Below are positions 45,819-54,215 of a stretch of 64,000 nucleotides of DNA, one piece after another. Under the pieces are notes generated by a model. That model saw nothing but the letters and a program-made list of their open reading frames with translations. It was not told the origin of the DNA and ran no database searches. The stretch comes from Dinoroseobacter sp049800835 (lineage in GTDB: Bacteria; Pseudomonadota; Alphaproteobacteria; Rhodobacterales; Rhodobacteraceae): assembly GCF_049800835.1 (NCBI RefSeq), contig NZ_JBNAFU010000001.1, positions 372,001-436,000 of the forward strand, written 5' to 3'. Made by a program: the position numbers and the translations under genes. Position 1 is the first letter of the stretch; the number at the start of each line of letters is the position of its first letter.

Positions 45819-46646
45819 ATGGTTTTTCCCCCCAACGAAAGCGATCGCCTGTGTCACGACCCGAACGGCGGATTACCGCGCCTTCTTGAGATCATGCGCC
45901 GTCTGCGTGACCCCGAAACGGGATGTCCGTGGGATGTCGAGCAGGATTTCGCGACCATCGCGCCCTACACCATCGAAGAGGCCTACGAGGTGGAGGATGC
46001 GATCTCGCGGAAGGACTGGGCCGATCTGGAAGGAGAGCTCGGCGATTTGTTGCTTCAGACCGTCTATCACACCCAGATGGGGGCCGAGGCGGGCTATTTC
46101 GACTTCCATTCCGTCGCCAACGCCATCGCGCAGAAGATGCTCGATCGGCATCCCCATGTGTTCGGGGACGAGAGCAACAAGAAATCCGCAGATCAACAGA
46201 CCCGCGACTGGGAGGTGCAAAAGGCGCGCGAACGCGCCGCCCGAAACGAGACCGGGGTTCTGGACGGGGTGGCGCTTGGCCTGCCTGCACTGATGCGCGC
46301 CTTGAAACTGCAAAAGCGTGCCGCCCGCGTCGGGTTCGATTGGACCGAGATCGACGATGTGTTGTCCAAACTGCGCGAAGAAGCTGACGAACTAGCCGAA
46401 GCCCGCGCCACATCCGATCCTGAGAAAGTTCGTGAGGAGTTCGGTGATTTTCTGTTTGTTGCCGTGAACTTGGGGCGGCATCTGGACGTCGACCCTGAAC
46501 AGGCGCTGCGCGAGGCGAATGCGAAATTCACCCGGCGTTTTGCCTATATCGAGGCCGAACTGGCGAAACGGGGCACCGCGCCGGCCGACAGCACCCTGGC
46601 GGAGATGGATGCGCTCTGGACGGCCGCAAAGGTAGCGGGGCTCTAG
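45819..46646 (+). CDS. mazG: Nucleoside triphosphate pyrophosphohydrolase MazG
   Basis: MazG removes pyrophosphate from nucleoside triphosphates, lowering (p)ppGpp-related or non-canonical NTP stress. The 275-residue product holds two tandem MazG domains. The first has CPWDVEQDF, IEEAYEVEDAI and the metal ligands ELGDLLLQ. The second is around LREEADELAEAR and EEFGDFLFVAVN. The ATG start lacks a clear Shine-Dalgarno sequence. Its last four bases overlap the convergent Hint-domain gene. Confidence 0.94.
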   Translation: MVFPPNESDRLCHDPNGGLPRLLEIMRRLRDPETGCPWDVEQDFATIAPYTIEEAYEVEDAISRKDWADLEGELGDLLLQTVYHTQMGAEAGYFDFHSVANAIAQKMLDRHPHVFGDESNKKSADQQTRDWEVQKARERAARNETGVLDGVALGLPALMRALKLQKRAARVGFDWTEIDDVLSKLREEADELAEARATSDPEKVREEFGDFLFVAVNLGRHLDVDPEQALREANAKFTRRFAYIEAELAKRGTAPADSTLAEMDALWTAAKVAGL

Positions 46647-47212
46647 ACCGCGCGCCGCCCTTTGCGGGTCGAGATTTCATCAACGCGGCACCACATGCCC
46701 TCGACGCGCGCCAGTACCGGGCGACCGCAGTGAAACATGGTGTAAGCCACCGGGCCGCCGGGCCAGGCGTCGCCTTCGCACAAATCGTCTGCGGATCGTA
46801 TCTCCTGCAACCGCGCGCCTGTGACGACGGTTTGCATGCGCGACATCCACATGTCGCGGCTGGGCACATGCGCGTCCAGGGTGCCGGCGCGTACCAGAAC
46901 CGGCGTTGCACCGGGAACTGTGTGCAGGAAACCCTCGTCCAGGCCGACGCGATCGATCCACTCAATCGCACAGGGTTGTCCCGAAGGCGTCACGATCTGA
47001 TCGTTCCGACGCAAGAGTTTCGCCGGAACCTCCCCAATGGTCGTCAGAACGCGCGCCTCCGGGCCAAAACCGGGCAGCTTCCAGCCCGCAGCACTCGTTA
47101 CACCGCCATCCGGGGACGGGGTCTTCTGCGCACCTGCACCGGTACTTCCGGCGTTCGCAGGCGTCGCACACACACGTTCATCACGTGCAACAGCACGCAA
47201 AGGGTTACTCAT
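46643..47212 (-). CDS. Hint (hedgehog/intein)-domain protein, catalytic residues lost
   Basis: This 189-residue protein matches the Hint-domain proteins common in Rhodobacteraceae. Family-like parts are GEVPAKLLRRNDQIVT, CAIEWIDRVGL, VLVRAGTLDAHVPSRDMWMS and the VAYTMFHC...VLARVEGMW tail. The residue normally the catalytic cysteine is G48 (GFGPEARVLTT), and the usual SPxH histidine is lost (SRMQTVV). Self-splicing is therefore not expected. The start is uncertain: ATGs at 47239 and 47290 are also in frame, and no good ribosome-binding site stands out. There is no signal peptide. Confidence 0.65.
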   Translation of the reverse strand: MSNPLRAVARDERVCATPANAGSTGAGAQKTPSPDGGVTSAAGWKLPGFGPEARVLTTIGEVPAKLLRRNDQIVTPSGQPCAIEWIDRVGLDEGFLHTVPGATPVLVRAGTLDAHVPSRDMWMSRMQTVVTGARLQEIRSADDLCEGDAWPGGPVAYTMFHCGRPVLARVEGMWCRVDEISTRKGRRAV

Positions 47213-47710
47213 AATCATCACTGTCACCACTCGGGCCATACCGCCCGTACTCGTTATTTTTCTTGGTGGTGGCGTGACCACAAGGATCACGCCACCGGTG
47301 CATACTCAGCGTACTCGTACCGTCCTGAACAAGGGCAGGCTGCCACTGCTCAAGACCATCCTCTGTATGGCGGCGGACTGGGGCGACAGGCGGGCGCAGA
47401 AGGGTCAAACTGTGACGTTTTCAAGAGGCGCATGCGCGGATGCCGAAAACCAATTTCAACAAATTTTAGCGATCTCGCGAACAGTCAGGGGCTGATTTGA
47501 TGCAGGTTCGGAACATGTCACCCCCCTTGGCTGGCTTTGTGGCCCAGATGAGAACACTCAGATGGAAATACGAGAACAACAGCTGCACGCCGAAACGTCA
47601 CAATTCACGTTTCGCTTTGCATAACAGTCTGTTTTTCTGATCTTGGCACCGGTTTGCGCTCCAGCGAACCGATGCGGGATTCGGAAAGCGCCGCGCCGGG
47701 GAGGCTCACG
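47213..47710. other. Gene-free region between the Hint and nucleoside hydrolase genes
   Basis: This 498-base stretch is the largest gene-free interval in the window and is divergently bounded. It holds a perfect 10-bp hairpin (47268-47296), two copies of GTACTCGT and a GCGCATGCGC palindrome (47428-47437). Short open frames in it have no coding character. It probably carries the promoters of both flanking genes. No RNA gene is recognised. Confidence 0.6.
47268..47296 (-). repeat. Perfect hairpin in the Hint gene leader
   Basis: A 10-bp perfect inverted repeat (GGTGGCGTGA/TCACGCCACC) with a 9-base loop lies 56 bases upstream of the chosen Hint start. An alternative ATG start (47290) lies inside one arm. 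There is no T run on either side, so it is not a simple terminator. Confidence 0.65.
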
Positions 47711-48649
47711 ATGCCAAGACAGATCATCATCGACACGGACCCCGGGCAGGATGATGCGGTTGCGATCCTTCTGGCGCTTGCCAGCCCGGCGGAGCTTGAC
47801 GTGCTCGGCATCACGGCTGTCGCGGGCAATGTGCCCTTGGCGCTGACACAAAAGAACGCGCGGATCGTGTGCGAACTTGCAGGGCGCCCCGATATGCCCG
47901 TGTTTGCCGGGTGTGCGGCACCTCTGGCCCACACGTTGGTCACGGCTGAACATGTGCATGGAAAATCCGGGCTGGACGGCCCGGTTCTGCCTGACCCGAC
48001 GATGCCGCTGCAGGACCGCCACGCCGTAGACTTCATCATCGACACGCTTCGCGCCAGTGCACCCGGCACGGTGACACTCTGCCCGCTTGGGCCATTGACC
48101 AACATCGCAACCGCATTCCAGCGGGCGCCAGACATTGCTGCGCGCGTGCAGGAAATCGTGCTGATGGGCGGCGCCTATTTTCAGGTCGGCAACATCACAC
48201 CGGCGGCCGAGTTCAACATCTATGTCGACCCGGAAGCCGCCAAGATCGTCTTCGGCTCCGGCGCGCCGATCACCGTGATGCCGCTGGATGTCACCCACAA
48301 GGCACTGACCACCGCGCCGCATGTCGCGGGGTTTCGCGCAATGGGAACTCATGTCGGTGACATGGTCGCCGCCTGGACGGATTTTTTTGAACGGTTCGAC
48401 AAGGAAAAATACGGCTCTGCGGGCGCACCGCTGCATGATCCATGCGTCATCGCCTATCTGCTGGAGCCCGAGATGTTCTCGGGCCGCCACGTGAATGTGG
48501 AAATCGAAACGGTCTCGCCGCTGACCCGGGGCATGACCGTCGCAGATTGGTGGCGGGTCACGGACCGTGCGCCGAATGCGATGTTCATGGGCGATCTGGA
48601 TGCGGAGCGGTTCTTTGCGCTGCTGACCGAGCGGCTAGCGCGGCTCTAG
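47711..48649 (+). CDS. Inosine-uridine-type nucleoside hydrolase
   Basis: This enzyme hydrolyses the N-glycosidic bond of nucleosides for base salvage. The 312-residue product has the calcium-binding DTDPGQDDA cluster at about 8-16 and LCPLGPLTNIA. The VLMGGAYFQVGNITPAAEFNIYVDP region and the DPCVIAYLL segment are also typical. An in-frame extension upstream is unlike the family and is dropped. It is followed 32 bases later by selO. Confidence 0.92.
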   Translation: MPRQIIIDTDPGQDDAVAILLALASPAELDVLGITAVAGNVPLALTQKNARIVCELAGRPDMPVFAGCAAPLAHTLVTAEHVHGKSGLDGPVLPDPTMPLQDRHAVDFIIDTLRASAPGTVTLCPLGPLTNIATAFQRAPDIAARVQEIVLMGGAYFQVGNITPAAEFNIYVDPEAAKIVFGSGAPITVMPLDVTHKALTTAPHVAGFRAMGTHVGDMVAAWTDFFERFDKEKYGSAGAPLHDPCVIAYLLEPEMFSGRHVNVEIETVSPLTRGMTVADWWRVTDRAPNAMFMGDLDAERFFALLTERLARL

Positions 48650-48681
48650 CACTGGCGCGCCTGAACGCATAGATACCGCGC

Positions 48682-50127
48682 ATGACGCTGCACATCCCCT
48701 TTCAGGCGCGGTACGCCGCCCTGCCCGACCGGTTCCATGCCAGATTGGCCCCGACGCCAGTGGCCAAGCCCGGGCTGGTCAAGGTCAACCACGGCCTGGC
48801 ACGCGAGTTGGGACTTGATCCCGCCATGCTGGAAACTCCCGACGGGCTCGCACTGCTTGCGGGCAACACGGTGCCCGACAGCGCCACCCCGGTGGCGCAG
48901 GCTTATGCGGGCCACCAGTTCGGCGGCTGGAACCCCGCGCTCGGCGATGGTCGCGCGATCCTTCTGGGGGAGCTGACGGACCAGACCGGGCACTTGCGCG
49001 ATGTGCAACTCAAAGGGTCCGGTCCTACACCGTTTTCCCGTATGGGTGACGGGCGCGCGGGACTTGGCCCGGTTCTGCGCGAATACATCCTTTCAGAAGC
49101 GATGCACGCCCTTGGCGTGCCCACCACCCGGGCGCTGGCTGCCGTGACCACGGGCGAGATTGTCCTGCGTGAAACGCCCCTGCCCGGCGCGGTGCTGACC
49201 CGGATCGCCGCCAGCCACCTGCGCGTGGGCACGTTTCAGTATTTTGCCGCGCGCGGAGATACCGAGGCGCTGCAAACGCTTGTCGCCTTCGCCATCGCGC
49301 GCCACGATCCGCAGGCTGAGGGCGCGTTGGGGCTTTTGACCGGCGTGATTGCCCGGCAGGCCCGGCTGATCGCCCGCTGGATGAGCCTCGGTTTCATTCA
49401 CGGCGTGATGAACACCGACAACATGACCATCTCCGGCGAAACGATCGACTACGGCCCATGCGCTTTCATGGAGGCATATGATCCCAAGACAGTCTATTCC
49501 TCCATCGATCAGTTCGGGCGCTATGCTTACGCGAACCAGCCGGAAATCGCGGTGTGGAACCTTGCCCAACTCGCCACCTCGCTTCTGCCTGTCATCGACG
49601 CGAACCGGGACCGCGCGGTTGAAGTGGCCACCGAGGCCGTGCAAGGCTTCGCCGATGCCTACGAGGCCGCGTGGCTGCAGGAGTTCCGCGCCAAGCTGGG
49701 CCTCGCGACCGCCGACGATACCGATGGCCCCCTCATCACCGGGTTCCTGAAGCTCATGGCCGAGGCGGGAGTGGACTTCACCCTCGCTTTCCGCGCCCTC
49801 GGTGAAGACCTGTCAGTTGCGCGCGAGCTTTGGCCTAACCCCGAAGTCTTCGACGCGTGGGCAGACCAGTGGTCAACGCGCCTTGCGGCTGAGAACGCGA
49901 CACCGCAATCCGCCCGCACCGCGCTCAAAGCCGCAAATCCGGCATTCATACCGCGCAATCACCGTGTGGAAGAAGCCATTCAACACGCCATGTCCGGGGA
50001 TTATTCCGTATTCGAGCGTTTGGTGGCAGTGCTGGAGACGCCATTCGCCGACCAGCCTCAAAACGAGGATCTGATGGCCCCTGCACAGCCCCATGAGGCC
50101 GTTCAAGCAACTTTCTGCGGAACCTGA
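48682..50127 (+). CDS. selO: Protein adenylyltransferase SelO (YdiU family)
   Basis: SelO is a pseudokinase that transfers AMP to protein hydroxyl groups and is linked to redox homeostasis. The 481-residue product shows QAYAGHQFGGWNPALGDGRA, LKGSGPTPFSRMGDGRAGLG, the HGVMNTDNM catalytic-loop-like motif and DYGPCAFM. The C-terminus ends in TFCGT, with the conserved near-terminal cysteine as Cys rather than selenocysteine. It converges on the Lrp-family gene with four bases between them. Confidence 0.93.
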   Translation: MTLHIPFQARYAALPDRFHARLAPTPVAKPGLVKVNHGLARELGLDPAMLETPDGLALLAGNTVPDSATPVAQAYAGHQFGGWNPALGDGRAILLGELTDQTGHLRDVQLKGSGPTPFSRMGDGRAGLGPVLREYILSEAMHALGVPTTRALAAVTTGEIVLRETPLPGAVLTRIAASHLRVGTFQYFAARGDTEALQTLVAFAIARHDPQAEGALGLLTGVIARQARLIARWMSLGFIHGVMNTDNMTISGETIDYGPCAFMEAYDPKTVYSSIDQFGRYAYANQPEIAVWNLAQLATSLLPVIDANRDRAVEVATEAVQGFADAYEAAWLQEFRAKLGLATADDTDGPLITGFLKLMAEAGVDFTLAFRALGEDLSVARELWPNPEVFDAWADQWSTRLAAENATPQSARTALKAANPAFIPRNHRVEEAIQHAMSGDYSVFERLVAVLETPFADQPQNEDLMAPAQPHEAVQATFCGT

Positions 50128-50131
50128 GCCG

Positions 50132-50599
50132 CTAGTCCGGGATCGGCAGCGCGGTTGTGGATTTAATCTCCTCCATCGAGAGGAGTGCGGTCACGTTATA
50201 GATGCGCACCTCGTCGATCAGCGCCTGATAGAAGGTGTCATAGGCCCGCGCGTTGGGCACGCGGACCTTCAGGATATAGTCGATATCCCCTGCGAGCCTG
50301 TGCGCCTCCAGCACCTCGGGACGACTCTGCAACGCATGCAGAAACTTCTGCTGCCATGCGGCCTCATGCTCGGACGTGCGGATCAAGACGAAGAAACATG
50401 CCTCCAGCCCAAGCGCCTCGGGATCGAGATTCGCCGTCTGGCTGCGGATGACCCCCGCGTCGCGCAGTTTTCGAATTCGGTTCCACACCGGGGTCTTCGA
50501 AGACCCGACCTGGCGCGCGATATCCTCAAGGGATTGTGAGGCGTCCTCCTGCAGGACCCTGAGAATTTTTCGATCTGTTGCGTCTAGAGAAACCACCAT
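50132..50599 (-). CDS. Lrp/AsnC-family transcriptional regulator
   Basis: This 155-residue regulator has an N-terminal winged helix-turn-helix at about 8-60 (LDATDRKILRVLQEDASQSLEDIARQVGSSKTPVWNRIRKLRDAGVI) and a C-terminal RAM ligand-binding domain. The chosen ATG gives the usual MVVSLDATDRKIL start. It is divergent from the sulfite assimilation operon, and two Lrp-like boxes lie between them. It is therefore likely to control itself and that operon. The effector, possibly a sulfur amino acid, is unknown. Confidence 0.93.
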   Translation of the reverse strand: MVVSLDATDRKILRVLQEDASQSLEDIARQVGSSKTPVWNRIRKLRDAGVIRSQTANLDPEALGLEACFFVLIRTSEHEAAWQQKFLHALQSRPEVLEAHRLAGDIDYILKVRVPNARAYDTFYQALIDEVRIYNVTALLSMEEIKSTTALPIPD

Positions 50600-50648
50600 T
50601 CCAAACCGCCTCACATTTGGAGAATTGACGTCTGATCTGACGCCTAGC

Positions 50649-50663
50649 CAGAACATTTTTCCT
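50649..50663. promoter_or_regulatory. Lrp-like box 1 (weaker)
   Basis: CAGAACATTTTTCCT agrees with the E. coli Lrp consensus YAGHAWATTWTDCTR at 12 of 15 positions. Its centre is 42 bp from box 2, four DNA turns, so both would face the same side of the helix. Confidence 0.5.
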
Positions 50664-50690
50664 TATCTACCCCGGATACTAGCGCTCGTA

Positions 50691-50705
50691 TAGGAAATTT
50701 TTCTA
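50691..50705. promoter_or_regulatory. Lrp-like box 2 (strong)
   Basis: TAGGAAATTTTTCTA agrees with the Lrp consensus YAGHAWATTWTDCTR at 14 of 15 positions and is an interrupted palindrome. It ends 45 bases before the cysG start and lies 92 bases upstream of the regulator gene start. A TATATT that could be a -10 element overlaps its right end. Confidence 0.65.
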
Positions 50706-50750
50706 TATTTGAGAGACGACAGACGCGTGATCTCAAACCCAAGGCGCACC

Positions 50751-52184
50751 ATGCAGCATTTCCCGATTTTCCTCGCCCTTGCGGGCAGACGCGTCGTCGT
50801 GGGCGGCGGCGGTGATGCTGCCGTTGCAAAACTGCGCCTGCTGCTGAAAACCGAGGCGCATCTGACAGTCGTAGACCCCGCCCCGGTGCCCGAGATCACT
50901 GCGTGGGCGGCTGAAGGGCGGCTGACGTTAATCACGCGGGCGTTCGAGCCGGGCGATGCCATGTGCGCGTCCCTCGTATATTCCGCGACAGAGAACACCG
51001 CCAAAGATGCGCGTATCCGGCGGCTGGCGCAGGCCGATGGCGCGCTGGTGAACATCGTCGACAACCTCGACGACAGTCAGTTCATCACGCCTGCCATTGT
51101 GGACCGTGACCCGGTCACCATCGCCATCGGCACCGAAGGCGCCGCCCCGGTGCTGGCGCGCGCGATTAAACGAGACCTTGAGGACCGTTTGTCCCCAATG
51201 CTGGGGATGCTCGCCCGGATCGGTAAAACCTTCCGCCCCAAGGCCGATGCGCTGCCCATGGGCCGTCCGCGCCGCGACTTCTGGTCTGCCTTTTACTTTG
51301 ACGCAGGCCCCAAAGCCGCCGAACACTCGGGCGAGACTGGTGCTCAGGCCGCACTGAACGGGTTGCTGACCGCACATTTGCACAAAGAAGACCGCGAGGG
51401 CGAAGTGATCTTTGTCGGCGCTGGTCCGGGCGATCCGGAGCTTTTGACGCTGAAGGCGCGCAAGGCGCTCGATACGGCAGATGTCGTGTTGCATGACCGC
51501 CTCGTACCGTTGGAAATCCTTGAGCTGGTGCGCCGCGAGGCCACGATCATCGAGACCGGCAAGACCGGCTTCGGCGCGGCCATGTCGCAAGACGACATCA
51601 ACGATCTGATGGTGACCCATGCCGCAGAGGGTGCACAGGTCGTGCGGTTGAAATCCGGCGACCCAAGCGTATTCGGGCGTTTGGATGAAGAGGCACAGGC
51701 GCTATCCGAAGCGCAGATCCCGTACCGCGTCGTCCCGGGCATTACGGCCGCCTCTGCCGGAGCGGCTGCACTGGGGCACTCCCTGACGCGGCGCGGGCGC
51801 AACTCCGACCTGCGGTTCCTGACAGGGCACGACGTGGCGGGTTTTGCCGATCACGACTGGGCCACGCTGGCCCGTCCCGGCGCGGTCGCTGCCATCTACA
51901 TGGGCAAGCGCGCCGCGCGGTTCCTGCAGGGACGCCTGTTGATGCACGGGGCCGCTGCAGAAACATCCGTCAGCATCGTGGAGAATATCTCCCGCCCAGA
52001 TCAGCGCATCGTCGCAGCAACCCTCGGCGATCTGTCCGACAAGGCAAGCGATCTGACCGGGCCCGCCGTGCTGTTCCTCGGTCTCGGCTCCGAGGCCGCG
52101 GCGCAGGCTGTCACCGAAGCACCGGCGACGTTCAAGCCCCTCGAGAAAAACGACTATCCCGCTTCCGCGATGGAGTTCTATTGA
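50751..52184 (+). CDS. cysG: Siroheme synthase CysG (trifunctional)
   Basis: CysG methylates uroporphyrinogen III, oxidises precorrin-2 and inserts iron to make siroheme, the cofactor of sulfite reductase. The 477-residue product has an N-terminal precorrin-2 dehydrogenase/ferrochelatase domain (GGGGDAAVAKLRLLL at about 18-32, NIVDN with D104). The C-terminal uroporphyrinogen methyltransferase domain starts near 219 (IFVGAGPGDPELLTLKA). Residue 128 is Thr where enterobacterial CysG has the phosphorylatable Ser128. It is the first gene of the operon. The stop lies one base before the DUF2849 start. Confidence 0.94.
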   Translation: MQHFPIFLALAGRRVVVGGGGDAAVAKLRLLLKTEAHLTVVDPAPVPEITAWAAEGRLTLITRAFEPGDAMCASLVYSATENTAKDARIRRLAQADGALVNIVDNLDDSQFITPAIVDRDPVTIAIGTEGAAPVLARAIKRDLEDRLSPMLGMLARIGKTFRPKADALPMGRPRRDFWSAFYFDAGPKAAEHSGETGAQAALNGLLTAHLHKEDREGEVIFVGAGPGDPELLTLKARKALDTADVVLHDRLVPLEILELVRREATIIETGKTGFGAAMSQDDINDLMVTHAAEGAQVVRLKSGDPSVFGRLDEEAQALSEAQIPYRVVPGITAASAGAAALGHSLTRRGRNSDLRFLTGHDVAGFADHDWATLARPGAVAAIYMGKRAARFLQGRLLMHGAAAETSVSIVENISRPDQRIVAATLGDLSDKASDLTGPAVLFLGLGSEAAAQAVTEAPATFKPLEKNDYPASAMEFY

Positions 52185-52185
52185 T

Positions 52186-52488
52186 ATGCCCCAGACTTTT
52201 TCCCCCAAAGTCGTCACCGCCTCCGACCTGCTGGAGGGCGATGTGATCTACCTCACCTCTTCCGACACCTGGTCGCGCCATCTGTCCGAAGCCGAAGTGC
52301 TGGAGGATGAGGCTGACGCCCAGATCCGCCTTCTGCTGGCCCAAAGCCAGCCGGATCGCATCGTCGGGGCCTACCTGGCCGAAGTGCGCCCCGGCAAAGA
52401 CGGCCCCGAGCCCACGCATTTCCGCGAGGCATTCCGCGCGAAAGGGCCCTCGAACTACATCCACGGCAAACAAGAATTCGTCGACTGA
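52186..52488 (+). CDS. DUF2849 protein in the sulfite reduction operon
   Basis: This is a 100-residue soluble protein of the DUF2849 family, with no known function. It begins MPQTFSPKVVTASDLLEGDVIYLT and ends in FREAFRAKGPSNYIHGKQEFVD, with no cysteines. Its place between cysG and cysI suggests a part in sulfite reductase function or assembly, but nothing in the sequence proves this. Confidence 0.85.
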   Translation: MPQTFSPKVVTASDLLEGDVIYLTSSDTWSRHLSEAEVLEDEADAQIRLLLAQSQPDRIVGAYLAEVRPGKDGPEPTHFREAFRAKGPSNYIHGKQEFVD

Positions 52489-52547
52489 CCCAATCCCTAT
52501 CTGACGCGCGCCGCTCCTCCCCCGATGGCGCCAGACCGGAGAGACCC

Positions 52548-54215
52548 ATGTACAGCTATTCCGACTTCGACGCGGCCTTCGTCGCGGCCCGCAACGCGCA
52601 ATTCCGCCAGCAGGTGGCGCGACGCATCGCGGGCAACCTGACAGAGGACGAGTTCAAGCCCCTGCGCCTCATGAACGGGCTGTACCTGCAATTGCACGCC
52701 TACATGCTGCGCGTGGCGATTCCATACGGCACGCTGCGGTCAGACCAGATGCGGCAGCTGGCCTATATCGCCGAGCGGTGGGATCGCGGCTATGGGCATT
52801 TCACCACCCGCCAGAACATCCAGTACAACTGGCCGAAGTTGCGCGACGTTCCGGACATCCTCGATGCGCTGGCCGAGGTGGAGATGCACGCGATCCAAAC
52901 CTCAGGCAACACGATCCGCAACGTCACAGCGGACCATTTCGCCGGGGCTGCGGCGGACGAGATTGCCGATCCACGCCCGGTCGCGGAATTGCTGCGCCAG
53001 TGGTCCACCGACCACCCCGAGTTCCAGTTCATGCCGCGCAAGTTCAAGATCGCCATTACCGGCAGCCCGAATGATCGCGCAGTGACCAAGGCCCACGATA
53101 TCGGTCTGCGCATGGTCGAGCGGAACGGCGAGCCCGGGTTCGAGGTGATTGTCGGCGGCGGTCTTGGCCGCACCCCGATGATCGGCAAGGTCATCTCGGA
53201 GTTTCTGCCCAAGGCCGATCTGCTCCCCTACATGGAAGCGATCGTCTCGGTCTGGAACACGCTTGGCCGCCGGGACAACAAGTACAAGTCCCGCATCAAG
53301 ATCACCGTCCACGAAAACGGGATCGAGCGGATCCGCGAACTGGTGGAGGCCCGGTTTGCCGAACTGCGCCCCGGATTCTCCGGCGTCGATCAGCAGATCC
53401 TGAAAGGCATTGAGGCACAGTTTGCCCCGCCCGCGTTCGCAGCCAAGCAAACGGTCACATTCGATGCGGCCTATGGCGCTGATCCGATCTTCCGGTCGTG
53501 GGTGGACACGAACATCACCGCGCACAAGCGAGCGGATCATGCGATTGTCACCGTCTCGCTCAAGAAACAAGGCGAAACGCCGGGCGATGCAAGCGCTGAC
53601 CAGATGCGTGTTCTTGCCGACCTTGCCGCGCAGTATGGCTATGATGAACTGCGCATCAGCCACGAGCAGAACGTCATCCTGCCGCACGTGGCGCGCGCCG
53701 ACCTGCCCGCGATCCACGCAGCACTCAAGGCGGCCGATCTGGCCACTGCGAATATCGGCCTGATCTCGGACATCATCGCCTGCCCCGGCATGGACTATTG
53801 TGCGCTGGCCACGGCACGCTCCATCCCGGTCGCGCAGAAGATCGCGACCCGGTTTGACGAGCTGAAGCTGGAGCACGACATCGGCGCGCTGAAGATCAAG
53901 ATCTCGGGCTGCATCAACGCCTGTGGGCACCACCATGTCGGCCATATCGGCATTCTCGGCCTCGACCGCGCGGGTGTGGAAAACTATCAGATCACGCTTG
54001 GCGGCGACGGCACCGAGACCGCCGCAGTGGGTGAACGGGCGGGCCCCGGCTTCAGCTATGACGAGATTGTCCCGGCAATCGAGCGTCTGATCTACGCCTA
54101 TCTCGACCTGCGCGACGCGCCCGAGGAAACCTTCCTTGAAACCTACCGTCGCCTTGGCGCGGCGCCGTTCAAGGCCGCGCTCTATCCGGAGGCTGCGAAG
54201 AAACATGCCGCTTGA
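52548..54215 (+). CDS. cysI: Assimilatory sulfite reductase, siroheme Fe-S subunit
   Basis: This enzyme reduces sulfite to sulfide by six electrons at a coupled siroheme and [4Fe-4S] centre. The 555-residue product has the cluster cysteines C412 and C418 (ACPGMDYC) and C455 and C459 (GCINACG), plus FTTRQNIQYNW near residue 85. The family also includes nitrite reductases. The surrounding cysG, cysH and DUF934 genes favour sulfite. No CysJ flavoprotein is present, so the ferredoxin or its reductase is the likely donor. It overlaps cysH by 11 bases. Confidence 0.9.
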   Translation: MYSYSDFDAAFVAARNAQFRQQVARRIAGNLTEDEFKPLRLMNGLYLQLHAYMLRVAIPYGTLRSDQMRQLAYIAERWDRGYGHFTTRQNIQYNWPKLRDVPDILDALAEVEMHAIQTSGNTIRNVTADHFAGAAADEIADPRPVAELLRQWSTDHPEFQFMPRKFKIAITGSPNDRAVTKAHDIGLRMVERNGEPGFEVIVGGGLGRTPMIGKVISEFLPKADLLPYMEAIVSVWNTLGRRDNKYKSRIKITVHENGIERIRELVEARFAELRPGFSGVDQQILKGIEAQFAPPAFAAKQTVTFDAAYGADPIFRSWVDTNITAHKRADHAIVTVSLKKQGETPGDASADQMRVLADLAAQYGYDELRISHEQNVILPHVARADLPAIHAALKAADLATANIGLISDIIACPGMDYCALATARSIPVAQKIATRFDELKLEHDIGALKIKISGCINACGHHHVGHIGILGLDRAGVENYQITLGGDGTETAAVGERAGPGFSYDEIVPAIERLIYAYLDLRDAPEETFLETYRRLGAAPFKAALYPEAAKKHAA

